Source of the DNA: Achromobacter sp. MYb9
GTDB taxonomy: Bacteria > Pseudomonadota > Gammaproteobacteria > Burkholderiales > Burkholderiaceae_B
Length of the DNA stretch: 64,000 bases
NCBI RefSeq assembly: GCF_002975275.1
Contig: NZ_PCOQ01000019.1
Span: 1-64,000 of the forward strand
Direction: 5' to 3'
In this document: in pieces, positions 16,449 to 25,982 of the stretch
Layout of the letters: the number at the start of each line of letters is the position of its first letter
Numbering within the stretch: position 1 is the first letter of the stretch
Position numbers and translations under genes: made by a program
The notes under the pieces: model-generated
Databases searched by the model: none
What the model was told of the DNA's origin: nothing
What the model saw: the letters and a program-made list of their open reading frames with translations, nothing else

Positions 16449-17660
16449 ATGGCATTTACCTGGAAACGTGCAATTGCGAACGCGGTAGCGCCAGCGGCGC
16501 TGGCGATGTGCGCGCTCCTGCTCCCGCCGGCCGCGCTGGCCGCGAAGAATTCCGACCCTTGCAAGACGAACGCCAAGTCGGCGGCCTGCAAGGCGCAACA
16601 AGCTAAAAAGACCCCTGCCGCGAAATCCGGTTCGGGCAAGACCGCGGCAGGCAAGCAAGCCGCGCCAGCCGCCAAGAAAGCCGCGCCGGCAGCCAAGAAG
16701 GCCACGCCCAAATCCTCGTCCACCGCCAAGAAAGCGCCGCCCAAGGGCGGCAGGCAGGTGGCCGCCAAGGGCACGCCGCCCAAAAAAGGTGCGGCCGGCA
16801 AGAATGGCACGCCGAAATCGTCGCGCGGGCAACGCGCCGCAGTTGCGGCGGCCTCCGCCGCCATGCCGCCGCCCGCCGTGTCCGTGCGCGCCGAAGCCGC
16901 CGCGCTGCGTTCCAGCACCGCCTATGTGCAAGACCTGGAAACGTCGACCGTCCTGTTCGCCAAGAACGAAAACGTCGTGCGCCCCATCGCTTCCATTTCG
17001 AAGCTGATGACTGCGGTCGTGGTGGTCGACGCGAACCTGCCGATGGACGAGATGCTTGAGATCACCGACGAAGACGTCGACGGCCTCAAGCACACCACGT
17101 CGCGCCTGCGCGTAGGCACCAAGCTGTCGCGCGGCGACATGCTGCATCTGGCCTTGATGTCGTCCGAAAACCGTGCCGCCAACGCGCTGGGCCGTCACTA
17201 TCCGGGCGGCCTGCCGGCGTTCGTGGCCGCCATGAACGCCAAGGCGCTGTCGCTGGGCATGAGCAGCACGCACTTCATCGAGCCCACGGGCCTGTCCAGC
17301 AACAACGTGTCGTCACCGCATGATCTGGCGCGACTGCTGCGCGCGGCTTCGCAACGCCCGCTGATCCACCGCTACTCGACCGATACCGAGTACGAGGTCG
17401 AGATCAACAACCGCACGCAGACCTTCCGCAACACCAACCTGCTGGTGCGCAAGCCCGACTGGGACATCAAGGTATCCAAGACGGGCTACATCAATGAAGC
17501 CGGCGAATGCCTGGTCATGCTGGCCCGCATCAATGGCCGCGACCTGGCCATCGTGCTGCTGGACTCGCAAGGCAAACTGTCGCGCATCGGCGATGCCGTG
17601 CGCATCCGCCGCATCGTGCAAAACGAAGTGGCGCTGGCGTCGATCCAGCCGGGCGGTTGA
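16449..17660 (+). CDS. pbpG: D-alanyl-D-alanine endopeptidase (PBP7) with Lys/Ala-rich linker
   Basis: Periplasmic low-mass penicillin-binding protein of 403 residues that cuts D-Ala-mDAP cross-links in peptidoglycan. A signal peptide ends at AALAA near residue 32. The three active-site motifs are in order: SISK (182-185), SEN (239-241) and KTG (344-346). Between the signal and the peptidase domain lies an unusual stretch, about residues 34-135, made mostly of Lys, Ala, Pro and Gly with repeats such as PAAKKA. The catalytic part is of normal length for PBP7 (about 270 residues); the linker makes the protein roughly 90 residues longer than the E. coli enzyme. The positive linker may bind the wall or membrane polyanions (inference). 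A strong intrinsic terminator follows. Confidence 0.93.
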   Translation: MAFTWKRAIANAVAPAALAMCALLLPPAALAAKNSDPCKTNAKSAACKAQQAKKTPAAKSGSGKTAAGKQAAPAAKKAAPAAKKATPKSSSTAKKAPPKGGRQVAAKGTPPKKGAAGKNGTPKSSRGQRAAVAAASAAMPPPAVSVRAEAAALRSSTAYVQDLETSTVLFAKNENVVRPIASISKLMTAVVVVDANLPMDEMLEITDEDVDGLKHTTSRLRVGTKLSRGDMLHLALMSSENRAANALGRHYPGGLPAFVAAMNAKALSLGMSSTHFIEPTGLSSNNVSSPHDLARLLRAASQRPLIHRYSTDTEYEVEINNRTQTFRNTNLLVRKPDWDIKVSKTGYINEAGECLVMLARINGRDLAIVLLDSQGKLSRIGDAVRIRRIVQNEVALASIQPGG

Positions 17661-17682
17661 ATAGCCGACGCCCCGCCAATGG

Positions 17683-17719
17683 AAAAGCCCGATCGGTGTG
17701 AACTGATCGGGCTTTTTTT
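17683..17719 (+). terminator. Intrinsic terminator of pbpG
   Basis: AAAAGCCCGATC and GATCGGGCTTTT form a 12-bp stem around ten bases, ending in a run of seven T, 23 bases after the stop codon. Confidence 0.9.
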
Positions 17720-17760
17720 ACTGCCGTGCGCCAGACCCTCGGTGAGCGCCCCCTTGAGCG

Positions 17761-18150
17761 CTAGGCCGCGACCGGCCGCTTCGCGCGCAACGGCTTCGCG
17801 TCGTACAGCGACGCGGGTAGTCCTTCCAGCACGGCTTGCGGATTCAATGAACGGATCGGCACTGCGGCATCCAGCGGAATCCTGCCTTCGGCCTGCAGCA
17901 GTTGATAGCGCAGGCAGCACACCCGCAGGAACGACGTGAAGTTGGCGGCCTCGCCACGATATTCGACCAGCTCGTCGTACAGGCGTTCGATCAGTTGCGT
18001 GACGCGCATGCCGTCGCGGCCGGCGATCTCTTCCAGCACTTGCCAGAACAACTGCTCGAGCCGCAAGCTGGTCGCCACGCCATGCAAGCGCAACGAACGG
18101 GTTTCAGGCGCGTAGGACTGTTCGCTCGCGCGGATGAAGATTTCACACAT
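17761..18150 (-). CDS. Ribbon-helix-helix domain protein
   Basis: Protein of 129 residues, judged to belong to the small family with a C-terminal-extended ribbon-helix-helix fold. The N-terminal strand CEIFIRASEQSYAPETRSLRL is followed by LRLEQLFWQVLEEIAGRDGM and a third helix (TQLIERLYDELVEYR), the arrangement of that fold. The family is often annotated as an arylsulphate-sulphotransferase-linked or ribbon-helix-helix DNA-binding protein, with no proven target. ATG 18150 has GGAG five bases upstream; upstream in-frame codons to 18234 have a proline- and glycine-rich shadow look. It stands alone between pbpG and adhP, convergent to pbpG. Fold likely, function unknown. Confidence 0.75.
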   Translation of the reverse strand: MCEIFIRASEQSYAPETRSLRLHGVATSLRLEQLFWQVLEEIAGRDGMRVTQLIERLYDELVEYRGEAANFTSFLRVCCLRYQLLQAEGRIPLDAAVPIRSLNPQAVLEGLPASLYDAKPLRAKRPVAA

Positions 18151-18412
18151 GAGAGCTCCGGTGCCAAGGGGCAAGGCGTCCGCCTGGGCAGGCACGCCAG
18201 GCCCACTGTACGACGTTTGGCGCGCCGCCCGCAAGGCGCCGGATGGGCCCGCCGCAGGCTACGCCGCTCCGGTCCGGCCCTATTTGGCGCTGGCGATTCT
18301 GCAACCACACGTTTCCCGCCGATGCCGCACTCCGCCCAGGTTGATATAAATCATGGTGCCGAATGCGCGCACGTTCGAGCATGGTGAATCTGAACAGACT
18401 TCGGAGGATGTG

Positions 18413-19438
18413 ATGAACAAGACCATGAAGGCCGCAGTTGCACGTGCATTCGGCAAGCCGCTGGTAATCGAAGAAGTCGCGGTGCCCCGCCCCGGTGCTG
18501 GCGAACTGCTGGTGAAGATCGAGGCGTGCGGCGTCTGCCACACCGATCTGCATGCCGTGGAAGGCGACTGGCCCGTCAAGCCCAACCCTCCGTTCATACC
18601 TGGCCATGAAGGCGTCGGCTACGTCGTGGCGGTTGGCGCGGGCGTCACCCACGTGAAGGAAGGCGACCGCGTCGGCATTCCATGGCTGTATTCCGCCTGC
18701 GGCCATTGCGAGCATTGTCTGGGCGGCTGGGAAACCCTGTGCGAACAACAGCAGAACGCGGGCTACTCCGTGAACGGCGGCTTTGCGGAATACGCGCTGG
18801 CGGCCGCTGATTACGTCGGGCTCCTGCCCAAGAGCGTCGGCTTCGTCGACATCGCCCCCGTGCTGTGCGCGGGCGTCACGGTCTACAAGGGCCTGAAGAT
18901 GACCGACACGCGCCCGGGCAACTGGGTGGTGATTTCCGGCATCGGCGGATTGGGCCACATGGCGGTGCAGTATGCCAAGGCAATGGGCCTGAACGTGGCC
19001 GCGGTTGACATCGACGACGCCAAACTGGACTTTGCCCGCCGCTTGGGCGCGGAAGTCACCGTCAACGCCAAGACCACCGATCCCGCCGCTTACCTGAAAC
19101 GCGAAATCGGCGGCGCCCATGGCGCGCTGATCACGGCCGTGTCGCCCAAGGCGTTCGAGCAAGCGCTGGGCATGGTGCGCCGCGGCGGCACCGTGGCATT
19201 GAACGGGCTGCCGCCCGGCGATTTCCCGCTGTCGATCTTCGACATGGTGCTGAACGGCATCACCGTGCGAGGCTCCATCGTCGGGTCGCGGCTGGACTTG
19301 CAAGAGTCGCTGCAGTTCGCCGAAGAAGGCAAGGTGCACGCCACCGTCGCCACGGAAAGCCTTGAGAACATCAACAGCGTGTTCGACCGCATGAAGCAAG
19401 GCCAGATCGAAGGCCGCATCGTGCTTGATTTCGCCTGA
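18413..19438 (+). CDS. adhP: Zinc-dependent alcohol dehydrogenase AdhP
   Basis: Cytosolic medium-chain alcohol dehydrogenase of 341 residues, oxidising short primary alcohols with NAD. It lines up along its length with E. coli AdhP. Catalytic zinc ligands are in [10 protein letters not shown] and the GHEGVGYV helix; structural zinc cysteines are in CGHCEHC and the later LC; the NAD-binding Rossmann motif is [11 protein letters not shown]. The start ATG 18413 follows GGAGG by five bases. An in-frame ATG upstream at 18353 has no ribosome site. It stands as a single gene, with a long hairpin after its stop. Substrate range cannot be told from sequence, but propanol-preferring enzymes of this type also take ethanol. 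Confidence 0.95.
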   Translation: MNKTMKAAVARAFGKPLVIEEVAVPRPGAGELLVKIEACGVCHTDLHAVEGDWPVKPNPPFIPGHEGVGYVVAVGAGVTHVKEGDRVGIPWLYSACGHCEHCLGGWETLCEQQQNAGYSVNGGFAEYALAAADYVGLLPKSVGFVDIAPVLCAGVTVYKGLKMTDTRPGNWVVISGIGGLGHMAVQYAKAMGLNVAAVDIDDAKLDFARRLGAEVTVNAKTTDPAAYLKREIGGAHGALITAVSPKAFEQALGMVRRGGTVALNGLPPGDFPLSIFDMVLNGITVRGSIVGSRLDLQESLQFAEEGKVHATVATESLENINSVFDRMKQGQIEGRIVLDFA

Positions 19439-19470
19439 CCCGCCAACAGGCGCCACGGCACCACAACCAC

Positions 19471-19503
19471 AAGGGCCTGGGGCGGCAACCGCCCCAGGCC
19501 CTT
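19471..19503. terminator. Long hairpin between adhP and the convergent DJ-1 gene
   Basis: AAGGGCCTGGGGCGG and CCGCCCCAGGCCCTT form a perfect 15-bp stem around three bases. There is no T-run on either strand, so it may act as a bidirectional terminator or 3' RNA stabiliser. Confidence 0.6.
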
Positions 19504-19536
19504 GCGTCATTCATGCCGCCGAAACCGCCATCGCCA

Positions 19537-20115
19537 TCAGGGCGTGATCTTCGTGCCCAGCACTGCCAGGAACTGCGACAGCCATGCGGGATGCGCGGGC
19601 CATGCAGGCGCCGTCACCAGGTTGCCGTCGGTGTAGGCCTGGTCGATGCCGATCTCGGCGTAGGTGCCGCCGGCCAGGCGCACTTCCGGCGCGCAGGCCG
19701 GATACGCCGAGCACGTGCGGCCCTTCAGGATACCGGCGGCAGCCAGCAACTGCGCGCCATGGCACACGGCAGCGATCGGCTTGCCGGCCTGATCGAAATA
19801 CCGCACGATATCCAGCACTTTTTCATTCAAGCGCAGGTATTCCGGCGCGCGGCCACCCGGGATCACCAAGCCGTCGTAGGACGAAGGCTCCACGCGGTCG
19901 AAGTCGAAATTCAACGAAAAATTGTGACCGCGTTTTTCGCTGTAGGTCTGTGCGCCCTCGAAATCGTGAATGGCGGTGGCGATGGTGTCGCCGGCCTTCT
20001 TATCCGGGCAGACCGCGTGCACCGTGTGCCCCACGGCCAGCAGCGTCTGGAACGGCACCATGGTTTCGTAGTCTTCGGCGTAATCGCCGACCAGCATCAA
20101 CAGTCTTTTGCTCAT
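19537..20115 (-). CDS. DJ-1/PfpI family protein
   Basis: Flavodoxin-like protein of 192 residues in the DJ-1/PfpI (glutamine amidotransferase-like) superfamily. The nucleophile elbow is [14 protein letters not shown] with the reactive cysteine, preceded by [12 protein letters not shown] with the family's glycine-rich turn. Members serve as glyoxalases, chaperones or hydrolases acting on damaged proteins and metabolites; which applies here cannot be decided. ATG 20115 is preceded by AAGGAGAG, which decides the start; an open frame upstream to 20319 is non-coding. It follows the SDR gene after 209 bases on the same strand, so co-transcription is possible but not required. That gap holds nothing I can name. 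Confidence 0.9.
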   Translation of the reverse strand: MSKRLLMLVGDYAEDYETMVPFQTLLAVGHTVHAVCPDKKAGDTIATAIHDFEGAQTYSEKRGHNFSLNFDFDRVEPSSYDGLVIPGGRAPEYLRLNEKVLDIVRYFDQAGKPIAAVCHGAQLLAAAGILKGRTCSAYPACAPEVRLAGGTYAEIGIDQAYTDGNLVTAPAWPAHPAWLSQFLAVLGTKITP

Positions 20116-20324
20116 GATTCTCTCCTTGGGATGAGGGGCGGCCGGTTGCGCGCCCAGCGTCGTGGGCCCCGGTTCTTGATGTTCTAGCGGCCATTGTGCC
20201 CGGGCCCGGGAGACGGATGGTGGTAATGGGATACCACGCGGGGAACAGGCGGGAAACGGGCGGGGGCGACAAGTGTTGCCGCGCCCGGCAGGCCGTGCAG
20301 GCATGCGCGCCCTCGCCATCGCAT

Positions 20325-21029
20325 TCAGTGCGGCAATGATGCGCCGCCACAGATCGCGATGTCCTGGCCGGTGATCGCTGCCGCCTCGCGCGACATCAGG
20401 AATTGCACCAGCGCCGCGATTTCCTCGGGCTGGATCAGCCGGCCGATCGGCGGCATGCGCGGCGTGCTGGCCGCCCGCGCCGGGTCATCCAGCATGGCCG
20501 TCTGCGTGGCGGCCGGCGACACCACGTTCACCGTCACGCCCTGGGGCGCCAGCTCGGCGGCCCAGCTGCGCGCCAATGCCACCAGCGCGGCCTTGGACGC
20601 GGCGTACTGGCTGCGACCCGGCATGCCCTGCGCCACGCGGCTGCCGATCAGCACCACGCGGCCGTCGCCGCGCGCGGCCATCTCGGGCGTCAGGATCTGC
20701 GCCAGGCGAACGGCGACATCCACGTGCAGCTTCCACATGCGCTCGCCATCTGCCGGGTCCATCCGCGCCAAGGGCCCGACCCGCAATATGCCTGCGGCAT
20801 GAACCAGCGCGCGCGCATCCTTCAGCGTGTCCAGCGCGCGCCGCGTGGCCGCTTCGTCGCAGAGGTCAACCGTGATGTGGCGATAGGCGTCGTGCCGTGC
20901 CACGGCCGGCCCGATATCCAGGCCCGCCACCTGCCACCCCGCCTTCAGCAGATGCTGCACGATGGCAAGGCCGATGCCGCCCGTGGCGCCGGTGACCACG
21001 GCCAGGCCAGCGCTGTGCTCATTCGACAT
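20325..21029 (-). CDS. SDR family oxidoreductase
   Basis: Short-chain dehydrogenase/reductase of 234 residues. The cofactor motif TGATGGIG lies near the N-terminus, VHAAG corresponds to the NNAG position, VVLIGSRVA carries the catalytic serine region and QYAASKAAL the YxxxK pair. The aspartate after the second strand (AGLDIG) favours NAD over NADP. Overall it resembles 2,3-dihydro-2,3-dihydroxybenzoate dehydrogenases and related SDRs, but that is not enough to assign a substrate. The start at 21029 overlaps the end of the Bug receptor gene by 11 bases, so the two are translationally linked, together with the DapA-like aldolase further upstream. Confidence 0.9.
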   Translation of the reverse strand: MSNEHSAGLAVVTGATGGIGLAIVQHLLKAGWQVAGLDIGPAVARHDAYRHITVDLCDEAATRRALDTLKDARALVHAAGILRVGPLARMDPADGERMWKLHVDVAVRLAQILTPEMAARGDGRVVLIGSRVAQGMPGRSQYAASKAALVALARSWAAELAPQGVTVNVVSPAATQTAMLDDPARAASTPRMPPIGRLIQPEEIAALVQFLMSREAAAITGQDIAICGGASLPH

Positions 21030-21999
21030 GAATGCGCCCCTCTTGCACGATCTTCCGCGAGCGCGCCATGTCGTCTTTCTGGAATTGCGCGAACGCAACG
21101 GCGGAGCCCGGCGTCAACGTCACCCCCAGCTGTTCGTACTTGGCCGTCATGCCCGAGGACAAGGCCTTGTTGACCTCGGCGTTCAACTTCTCGACGACGG
21201 CCGTGGGCGTGCCGGCCGGCGCCCAAAGCCCATACCAGCTATAGAACTGATACCCCGGCAAGACTTCGCTGACCGTCGGCACGTCGGGCAGGTTGGGCAA
21301 GCGCGCTTCGGACGTCACGGCCAGTATCTTCAGCATGCCGCTTTTGTAGTACGACACCGCGCCCAGCACCGGGTCGATGAAACCGTCGATACGCCCACCC
21401 ACCAGGTCTTGCAACGCGGGCGACGTGCCGCGATACGGGATCACCGTGTAATCCAGGCCGCCTTGGCGCTTGAGCAGTTCCGTGGCCAGATGGCCGGCCG
21501 ATCCGATCGAGCCCACGGCAAAAGTCAGGCGGCCGGGGTTCTGCTTGGCATAGGTCAGCAGACCGGCCAGGTCCGTCACGGGCAGGTCTTTTTTCACGGA
21601 CAAGGACAGCGGCGCCTTGCCCGCCATGGCCACCGGCACAAAGTTCTTGTCGACGTCGTAAGGCACCGACTTCATCGTCATCGGCGCGGTTGTGAAGGTC
21701 GATGCGTTGAACAGCAGGGTATAGCCATCAGCCGCGGACTTGGCCACCACGTCCGCGCCGATGATGCCGTTGCCGCCCGAGCGGTTTTCCACGATGAAGG
21801 TTTGCCCCGTCTGTTCGCTGAGCTTCTGGGCCAGATCGCGGCCCAGCATGTCCAGCGTGCCGCCCGGCGGAAAGGGAATCACAAACCGGACCTGATGTGA
21901 CGGATAGCTGTCCTGGGCGTGGGCAATGCCTTGCGCCGCGCCGCCGGCCAGACCGACGCACAACGCAACCAGCGCGCGCAACACGACTCTTTTTTGCAT
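21019..21999 (-). CDS. Bug-family tripartite tricarboxylate transporter receptor
   Basis: Periplasmic receptor of 326 residues. The signal peptide has a QKRVVLR basic start and a cut after GIAHA. Family segments are seen: VRFVIPFPPGGTLDMLGRDLA, IVENRSGGNGIIGADVVAKS, and YRGTSPALQDLVGGRIDGF. ATG 21999 follows GAGGAG by seven bases. It is the middle gene between a DapA-like aldolase and an SDR, a common arrangement for Bug receptors that serve a small catabolic operon. No TctAB membrane partner is coded nearby. A divergent LysR gene upstream of the aldolase probably controls the set. The ligand may be a keto- or hydroxy-acid processed by the aldolase (inference). Confidence 0.9.
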   Translation of the reverse strand: MQKRVVLRALVALCVGLAGGAAQGIAHAQDSYPSHQVRFVIPFPPGGTLDMLGRDLAQKLSEQTGQTFIVENRSGGNGIIGADVVAKSAADGYTLLFNASTFTTAPMTMKSVPYDVDKNFVPVAMAGKAPLSLSVKKDLPVTDLAGLLTYAKQNPGRLTFAVGSIGSAGHLATELLKRQGGLDYTVIPYRGTSPALQDLVGGRIDGFIDPVLGAVSYYKSGMLKILAVTSEARLPNLPDVPTVSEVLPGYQFYSWYGLWAPAGTPTAVVEKLNAEVNKALSSGMTAKYEQLGVTLTPGSAVAFAQFQKDDMARSRKIVQEGRIHVE

Positions 22000-22096
22000 G
22001 ATTTGTCTCCTCTTATTGATTATCCGTTGCGGCATCGTGCAGCGGTATGGCGCGGGCCATCCGCCTGCTTGCGTGCCGCCACGCGCGCAATCGGTG

Positions 22097-23035
22097 CTAG
22101 CGCGCCAGCAGCTTCGCGTTCGACAGCGCCGCGCGCAGTGCGTCCATGTCGGCATCGCCCGGCGCCTCGGTGGGCGGCCGCACGGTGGCGTTGTCCAGCA
22201 CCCCGGCCAGGTACATGCCCGCCTTCATGCGGGCATGCGCTTCGCCGGTGGGCTCGCCGCCGCCGTAGACCGCGTCTTTCAGCGGCGTGATCAGCGCCTG
22301 CACCTGCTGGGCGCGTTTCAGGTCACCTGCCTTGACGGCCTCCCACAAGTCGATGATGAGTTGCGGGATGAAGGTGGCGAAGCCGACCAGCGCGCCGTCC
22401 ACGCCCTGCACCATCGAGGCCAGCAGGTATTCGTCGTGGCAGGTCAGGATGGCCTTGGACGCATCGGCGTCGCGCAGCGCCTGGATGTCGCGGGCATATT
22501 TGTTCATGTCGCGCTGGCCCACCTTGAACGCCTGCACGTAAGGCAGGCGGGCCAGGTCAGCCAGCAGTTGCGACGAATACGAGGCGCGCGTCCACGCGGG
22601 ATACACGTGGCACACCAGATCCAAGTCGGGCGCGGCGCGGTGAATGGCGTCGAAATAATCCAGCGCATGCCCCGGCGTGAAACCAAAGCGCAGCCAATGA
22701 TGGGGCGGCATGACGTCCAGCGCGGCGGCGCCCGCTTCGCGCGCGGCGCGGGCATGTTCCGTGGCCTCGGCGATGCCTTCGCACACAATCGACGAGATCA
22801 CCGGCAGCTTGCCGCGCAGCTCGTCGGCCACGATACGGGTGACCTGCGTGCGTTCGGACGGGGTCAGGGAAAACACCTCGCCGGTGTGGCCATTGGTCAT
22901 GACGGCAACCACGCCATCATGGCCGGCCAGCCACGACGCCAGGCGGCGAAGCGCCGGCTCGTCGATGCGGTGGTCGGCGGTGAAGGGGCAGGAAATTGCC
23001 GGGATGATGCCCCGGTAATTCGAGATGGAAGGCAT
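22097..23035 (-). CDS. Dihydrodipicolinate synthase family aldolase
   Basis: Class I aldolase of 312 residues in the DapA/N-acetylneuraminate lyase family. The Schiff-base lysine lies in VQAFKVGQRD, the tyrosine that relays protons in CHVYPAW, and the GHTGEVFSL segment replaces the GTTGE loop that binds the pyruvyl carboxylate. It is too different from DapA itself to be lysine biosynthesis. The context (Bug receptor, SDR, divergent LysR) points to catabolism of a keto-sugar acid or aromatic-derived pyruvate adduct. It is the first gene of its operon; a 97-base gap separates it from the Bug gene. Fold and active lysine are certain, substrate open. Confidence 0.9.
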   Translation of the reverse strand: MPSISNYRGIIPAISCPFTADHRIDEPALRRLASWLAGHDGVVAVMTNGHTGEVFSLTPSERTQVTRIVADELRGKLPVISSIVCEGIAEATEHARAAREAGAAALDVMPPHHWLRFGFTPGHALDYFDAIHRAAPDLDLVCHVYPAWTRASYSSQLLADLARLPYVQAFKVGQRDMNKYARDIQALRDADASKAILTCHDEYLLASMVQGVDGALVGFATFIPQLIIDLWEAVKAGDLKRAQQVQALITPLKDAVYGGGEPTGEAHARMKAGMYLAGVLDNATVRPPTEAPGDADMDALRAALSNAKLLAR

Positions 23036-23176
23036 GCTGCGTCTCCGTGTCTTGTGCGTGGGGGAATGGCTTTATGATCGCGGTAGCCCCTTGCGGCCGT
23101 CCAATACTCGAATTGCATAGAATTATTTTTGCTGCGGCGCACACACCTCATGGGACCCGGAAATCGACCGTTGGAC

Positions 23177-24073
23177 ATGAATTGGCTGGAGGACTTTTGC
23201 GCCCTGGCCGAGACAGGCAGTTTTTCGCGCGCGGCGGAAGCGCGCGCCATCGCGCAGCCGGCATTCAGCCGGCACATCCGCGCGCTGGAGGAATGGGTGG
23301 GCGCCGACTTGTTCGACCGCAGCACCCACCCCACTGAGCTGACCGCGGCCGGCCAGAAATTCCTGCCGCTGCTCAAGCAGGTGATGGCCGACCTGGAAGC
23401 CGCGCGCATCAAGGCCATGGCCGCCCACGCGCAGCATGGCGCCAGCCTGCGCTTTGCCGCGACGCATCTGCTGGCGTTGTCGTTCTTTCCGAAATGGCTG
23501 ACGCAGCTGGAAACCAGCATGGAAGTCGGCGCCATCCAGATGATGTCCGACAATTTCCAGGCTTGCGAAGACTTGATGGCGCAGCGTCGCGTGCAGTTCC
23601 TGCTGTGCCACCGTCATCCTCAGGTAGCCAGCCGACTGGATGAATTCGCCTATCCCAAGGTGTGTCTGGGTACCGACGTGCTGGTGCCCGTCAGTGCGCC
23701 GGCCAAAGGCGGCGCGCCGGACCAGCCGGCGCATACGCTGGACGGCGAGGGCGCGGTGCCCTTCCTGGCGTATGGCACCACGTCGGGCCTGGGCCGCATC
23801 GTGGCCAGCCAGTTGCGGCACCAGCCCGTGGCGGCCGAACGCATCCAGCCAACCTTTGTGGGACCGCATGCCACGCTGCTGCGGTCCATGGCGGTACAGG
23901 GCCGGGGCGTTGCCTGGCTGCCCGACATGCTGGTGCGCGACGATTTGCAGCAGGGCATGCTGGTGCGCGCCGGCGGGCCGCAATGGGATATCCCGCTGGA
24001 GATCTGCCTGTTTCGGCAGCCGACGGACATGGCGCCGGTGGCCGAAAAGCTATGGGCGCTGGTGCACGGTTAA
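23177..24073 (+). CDS. LysR family transcriptional regulator
   Basis: LysR-type activator of 298 residues. The N-terminal winged helix is clear: WLEDFCALAETGSFSRAAEA, then AIAQPAFSRHIRALEEWVGADLF. The remainder is a periplasmic-binding-protein-like effector domain. I chose ATG 23177 because it puts the helix-turn-helix at the usual distance from the N-terminus; ATG at 23150 is an alternative and neither has a strong ribosome site. It is transcribed away from the DapA-like aldolase gene across 141 bases, the classic LysR arrangement, and probably controls that operon with an intermediate as inducer. Confidence 0.9.
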   Translation: MNWLEDFCALAETGSFSRAAEARAIAQPAFSRHIRALEEWVGADLFDRSTHPTELTAAGQKFLPLLKQVMADLEAARIKAMAAHAQHGASLRFAATHLLALSFFPKWLTQLETSMEVGAIQMMSDNFQACEDLMAQRRVQFLLCHRHPQVASRLDEFAYPKVCLGTDVLVPVSAPAKGGAPDQPAHTLDGEGAVPFLAYGTTSGLGRIVASQLRHQPVAAERIQPTFVGPHATLLRSMAVQGRGVAWLPDMLVRDDLQQGMLVRAGGPQWDIPLEICLFRQPTDMAPVAEKLWALVHG

Positions 24074-24090
24074 ACCAGGGCAAGCAGCCG

Positions 24091-24609
24091 CTACATCAGC
24101 AGCTGAATCGCCGGCAACGAGGCATCTGCGTTCAGCAACACCACTTTTTTCATCCGCAATTTGAACGCGCCGGGCCGGCCTTCGACCGCGTGATACGCCG
24201 TCGCGGCCAGCATGCGCTGCGCGTCGCCTTGCGTTTCCACATACAGAAAATTCGTGCGTGTGTGATGGACCGTCGCGCCCGGCTCGCCATCTTCAACCCG
24301 CGGCGCTTGCAATATGCGCAGGCCGCGCACGGCCGGATGCAGCGAATGCGCGCGCGGGTTGCGATAGCGTTCGACCCGCAGGCGCAGCAGCAACAGGTCT
24401 TCATAGAGCAACGACGGCGACTCGTCCCGCATGGGCTGGTCTGCCGACAGGGGCATCCAGTACAGGCCGTCCGGCGCGTATAGCGAGAGCCAGTCGTCAT
24501 AGCGCTGCGTGTCCAGCAGCATGGCCTCGTGGTAAACGAAGGCGCTTAAAGCCGAGTGCAGGGCCGGCTGCAAGGCCGCCGGCTCGGGTGGCATCAATGC
24601 GGTATTCAT
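24091..24609 (-). CDS. Aromatic-ring-hydroxylating dioxygenase, beta subunit
   Basis: Small subunit of 172 residues with the cystatin/NTF2-like fold of ring-hydroxylating dioxygenases. Seen: FVYHEAMLLDTQRYDDWLSLYAPDG at the N-terminus, a hallmark of these beta subunits, YWMPLS, and a C-terminal RMKKVVLLN strand. It supports the alpha hexamer and holds no metal. The ATG overlaps the alpha-subunit stop by four bases (ATGA), which sets the start and shows coupled translation. No ferredoxin or reductase gene is seen nearby, so electrons must come from components coded elsewhere. It is the last gene of the seven-kb transporter-dioxygenase unit. Confidence 0.92.
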   Translation of the reverse strand: MNTALMPPEPAALQPALHSALSAFVYHEAMLLDTQRYDDWLSLYAPDGLYWMPLSADQPMRDESPSLLYEDLLLLRLRVERYRNPRAHSLHPAVRGLRILQAPRVEDGEPGATVHHTRTNFLYVETQGDAQRMLAATAYHAVEGRPGAFKLRMKKVVLLNADASLPAIQLLM

Positions 24610-25919
24610 GCCGCGTCTCCCATCAGATTCAGCCAGCCGCGATGCTGGTTGCGGATGACCCATTCGTTATTGCCGCTGTCCATCGAACTTGCGCCCGCCT
24701 GGATCTCGCCCTCGCGATAACCGCGATGCAGGCTCAGCCATTCATTGCCGTCACAGGCCAGGCCGCGCTGCTGGCTTTCGAACAGGTGCACGTCGTCATG
24801 CGCCACGATCGACATGGGCGAGAACACCAGCCGGGCGTAGGATGCGGCGCGCTGGCGCAGCCGGGCCGGGGCATTCCGGGGCGCGAACGCCCAGGTTTCA
24901 ATCAAGGTCTCGTTGACCGACAGCGGGCGTAGCACGCGCAGGATCATGGGCGATGCCTTGGCCGCCAGGCTGGGATACAGCACGGTGTTCTGCGGCGAGA
25001 ACGCCAGGATCTGTTGCGCGCCCTCTTTGCCATGGCGCGCTTCCAGTTCGGCTTGATAGTCGGGCAGCGGCGCGTAGCCGGTATGGATGCTGAACTTGGT
25101 GCCCAGGATGCTGTGGCCGTGCGGCAGCACGCGCGCGCCCATCTCGGAATAAAAGCTGTAGCCCGCGCCAAACGGCAGCAGCTGCTCCATCGCCAAGACG
25201 GTGTCGCCGTCTTCGGGCAGGCTTTGCGACACGTGCTTGGCGGCGCTGGCGGCCGACTCGTGCGTCGAGATCGGGTGCACGGTGTCGTTGACGTTTTCCA
25301 GATAGAGCTTCCAGTTGCATCCAATCCGGTTGCGCAGCGGCGCGCCCAGCACCGACAACTGGCCGTCCGGGGACCGCGCCACCATGTTGTCCAGCGTGGC
25401 CAGCGCCTCGCCGAAATACGTGGCAAAGTCCGGGCCGTCTTCGCTGATCCGCGCAAAGACAAAGCCTTTATAGTTGACGCAGCCACCCGGCGATGCCAGG
25501 CCCTTTCCGGACGGGCATGCGGACAGGTTGGTGCCTTCGTAATCGTTCTTCAGCGGGATGGACAACAAGCTTCCGTCCAGCCGGTACGACCACGCGTGAT
25601 ACGGGCAACGCAGCACCTTGCCGCAATTGCCCTGGCGTTCGTGCACCAGCTGGCTGCCCTTGTGCGCGCACCGGTTCATCAACACGGCGACCTCGTCGGC
25701 ACTGCTGCGCAGCATGATCATCGACTGTCCGGCGATGTCGGTGGTGGTGTAGTCGCCCACGGCGGGCGTCTGGCTTTCATGGCCGACATACACCCAGGCG
25801 CGCGTCCACAGCCTCGCCTGCTCGGCGCGATACACCTTAGGGTCCGTGTACAAGTCGCGGTGCACTTGATCCGGCGCGACCAGATGCCCGAACCCTTGTT
25901 GAGCGGAATCGTTCGTCAT
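24606..25919 (-). CDS. Rieske aromatic-ring-hydroxylating dioxygenase, alpha subunit
   Basis: Catalytic subunit of 437 residues. The Rieske [2Fe-2S] cluster ligands are C84-x-H86 (CAHKG) and C105-x2-H108 (CPYHAW). The mononuclear iron site is in ENVNDTVHPISTH, with the bridging Asp212 and the two histidines 215 and 220; a later DDVHLFE supplies the likely acidic ligand. The closest types are benzoate-, anthranilate- and cumate-like dioxygenases, but the sequence does not name the substrate. It begins 63 bases after the ABC ATPase gene and lies on the same strand, so it looks like the sixth cistron of the transporter operon. The transported ligand may be its substrate. Confidence 0.93.
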   Translation of the reverse strand: MTNDSAQQGFGHLVAPDQVHRDLYTDPKVYRAEQARLWTRAWVYVGHESQTPAVGDYTTTDIAGQSMIMLRSSADEVAVLMNRCAHKGSQLVHERQGNCGKVLRCPYHAWSYRLDGSLLSIPLKNDYEGTNLSACPSGKGLASPGGCVNYKGFVFARISEDGPDFATYFGEALATLDNMVARSPDGQLSVLGAPLRNRIGCNWKLYLENVNDTVHPISTHESAASAAKHVSQSLPEDGDTVLAMEQLLPFGAGYSFYSEMGARVLPHGHSILGTKFSIHTGYAPLPDYQAELEARHGKEGAQQILAFSPQNTVLYPSLAAKASPMILRVLRPLSVNETLIETWAFAPRNAPARLRQRAASYARLVFSPMSIVAHDDVHLFESQQRGLACDGNEWLSLHRGYREGEIQAGASSMDSGNNEWVIRNQHRGWLNLMGDAA

Positions 25920-25982
25920 AGCGTCTCCTGCGTTCCGTTGTGCATTTCGGTTTGCATTTCGTTGTGCCGTTCGGCTTTGCGG

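Noticed and set aside
23036..23176. LysR T-N11-A box in the aldolase/LysR gap
   Set aside because: CAATACTCGAATTG shows weak CAAT/ATTG symmetry but not a clear T-N11-A box; too uncertain to list.
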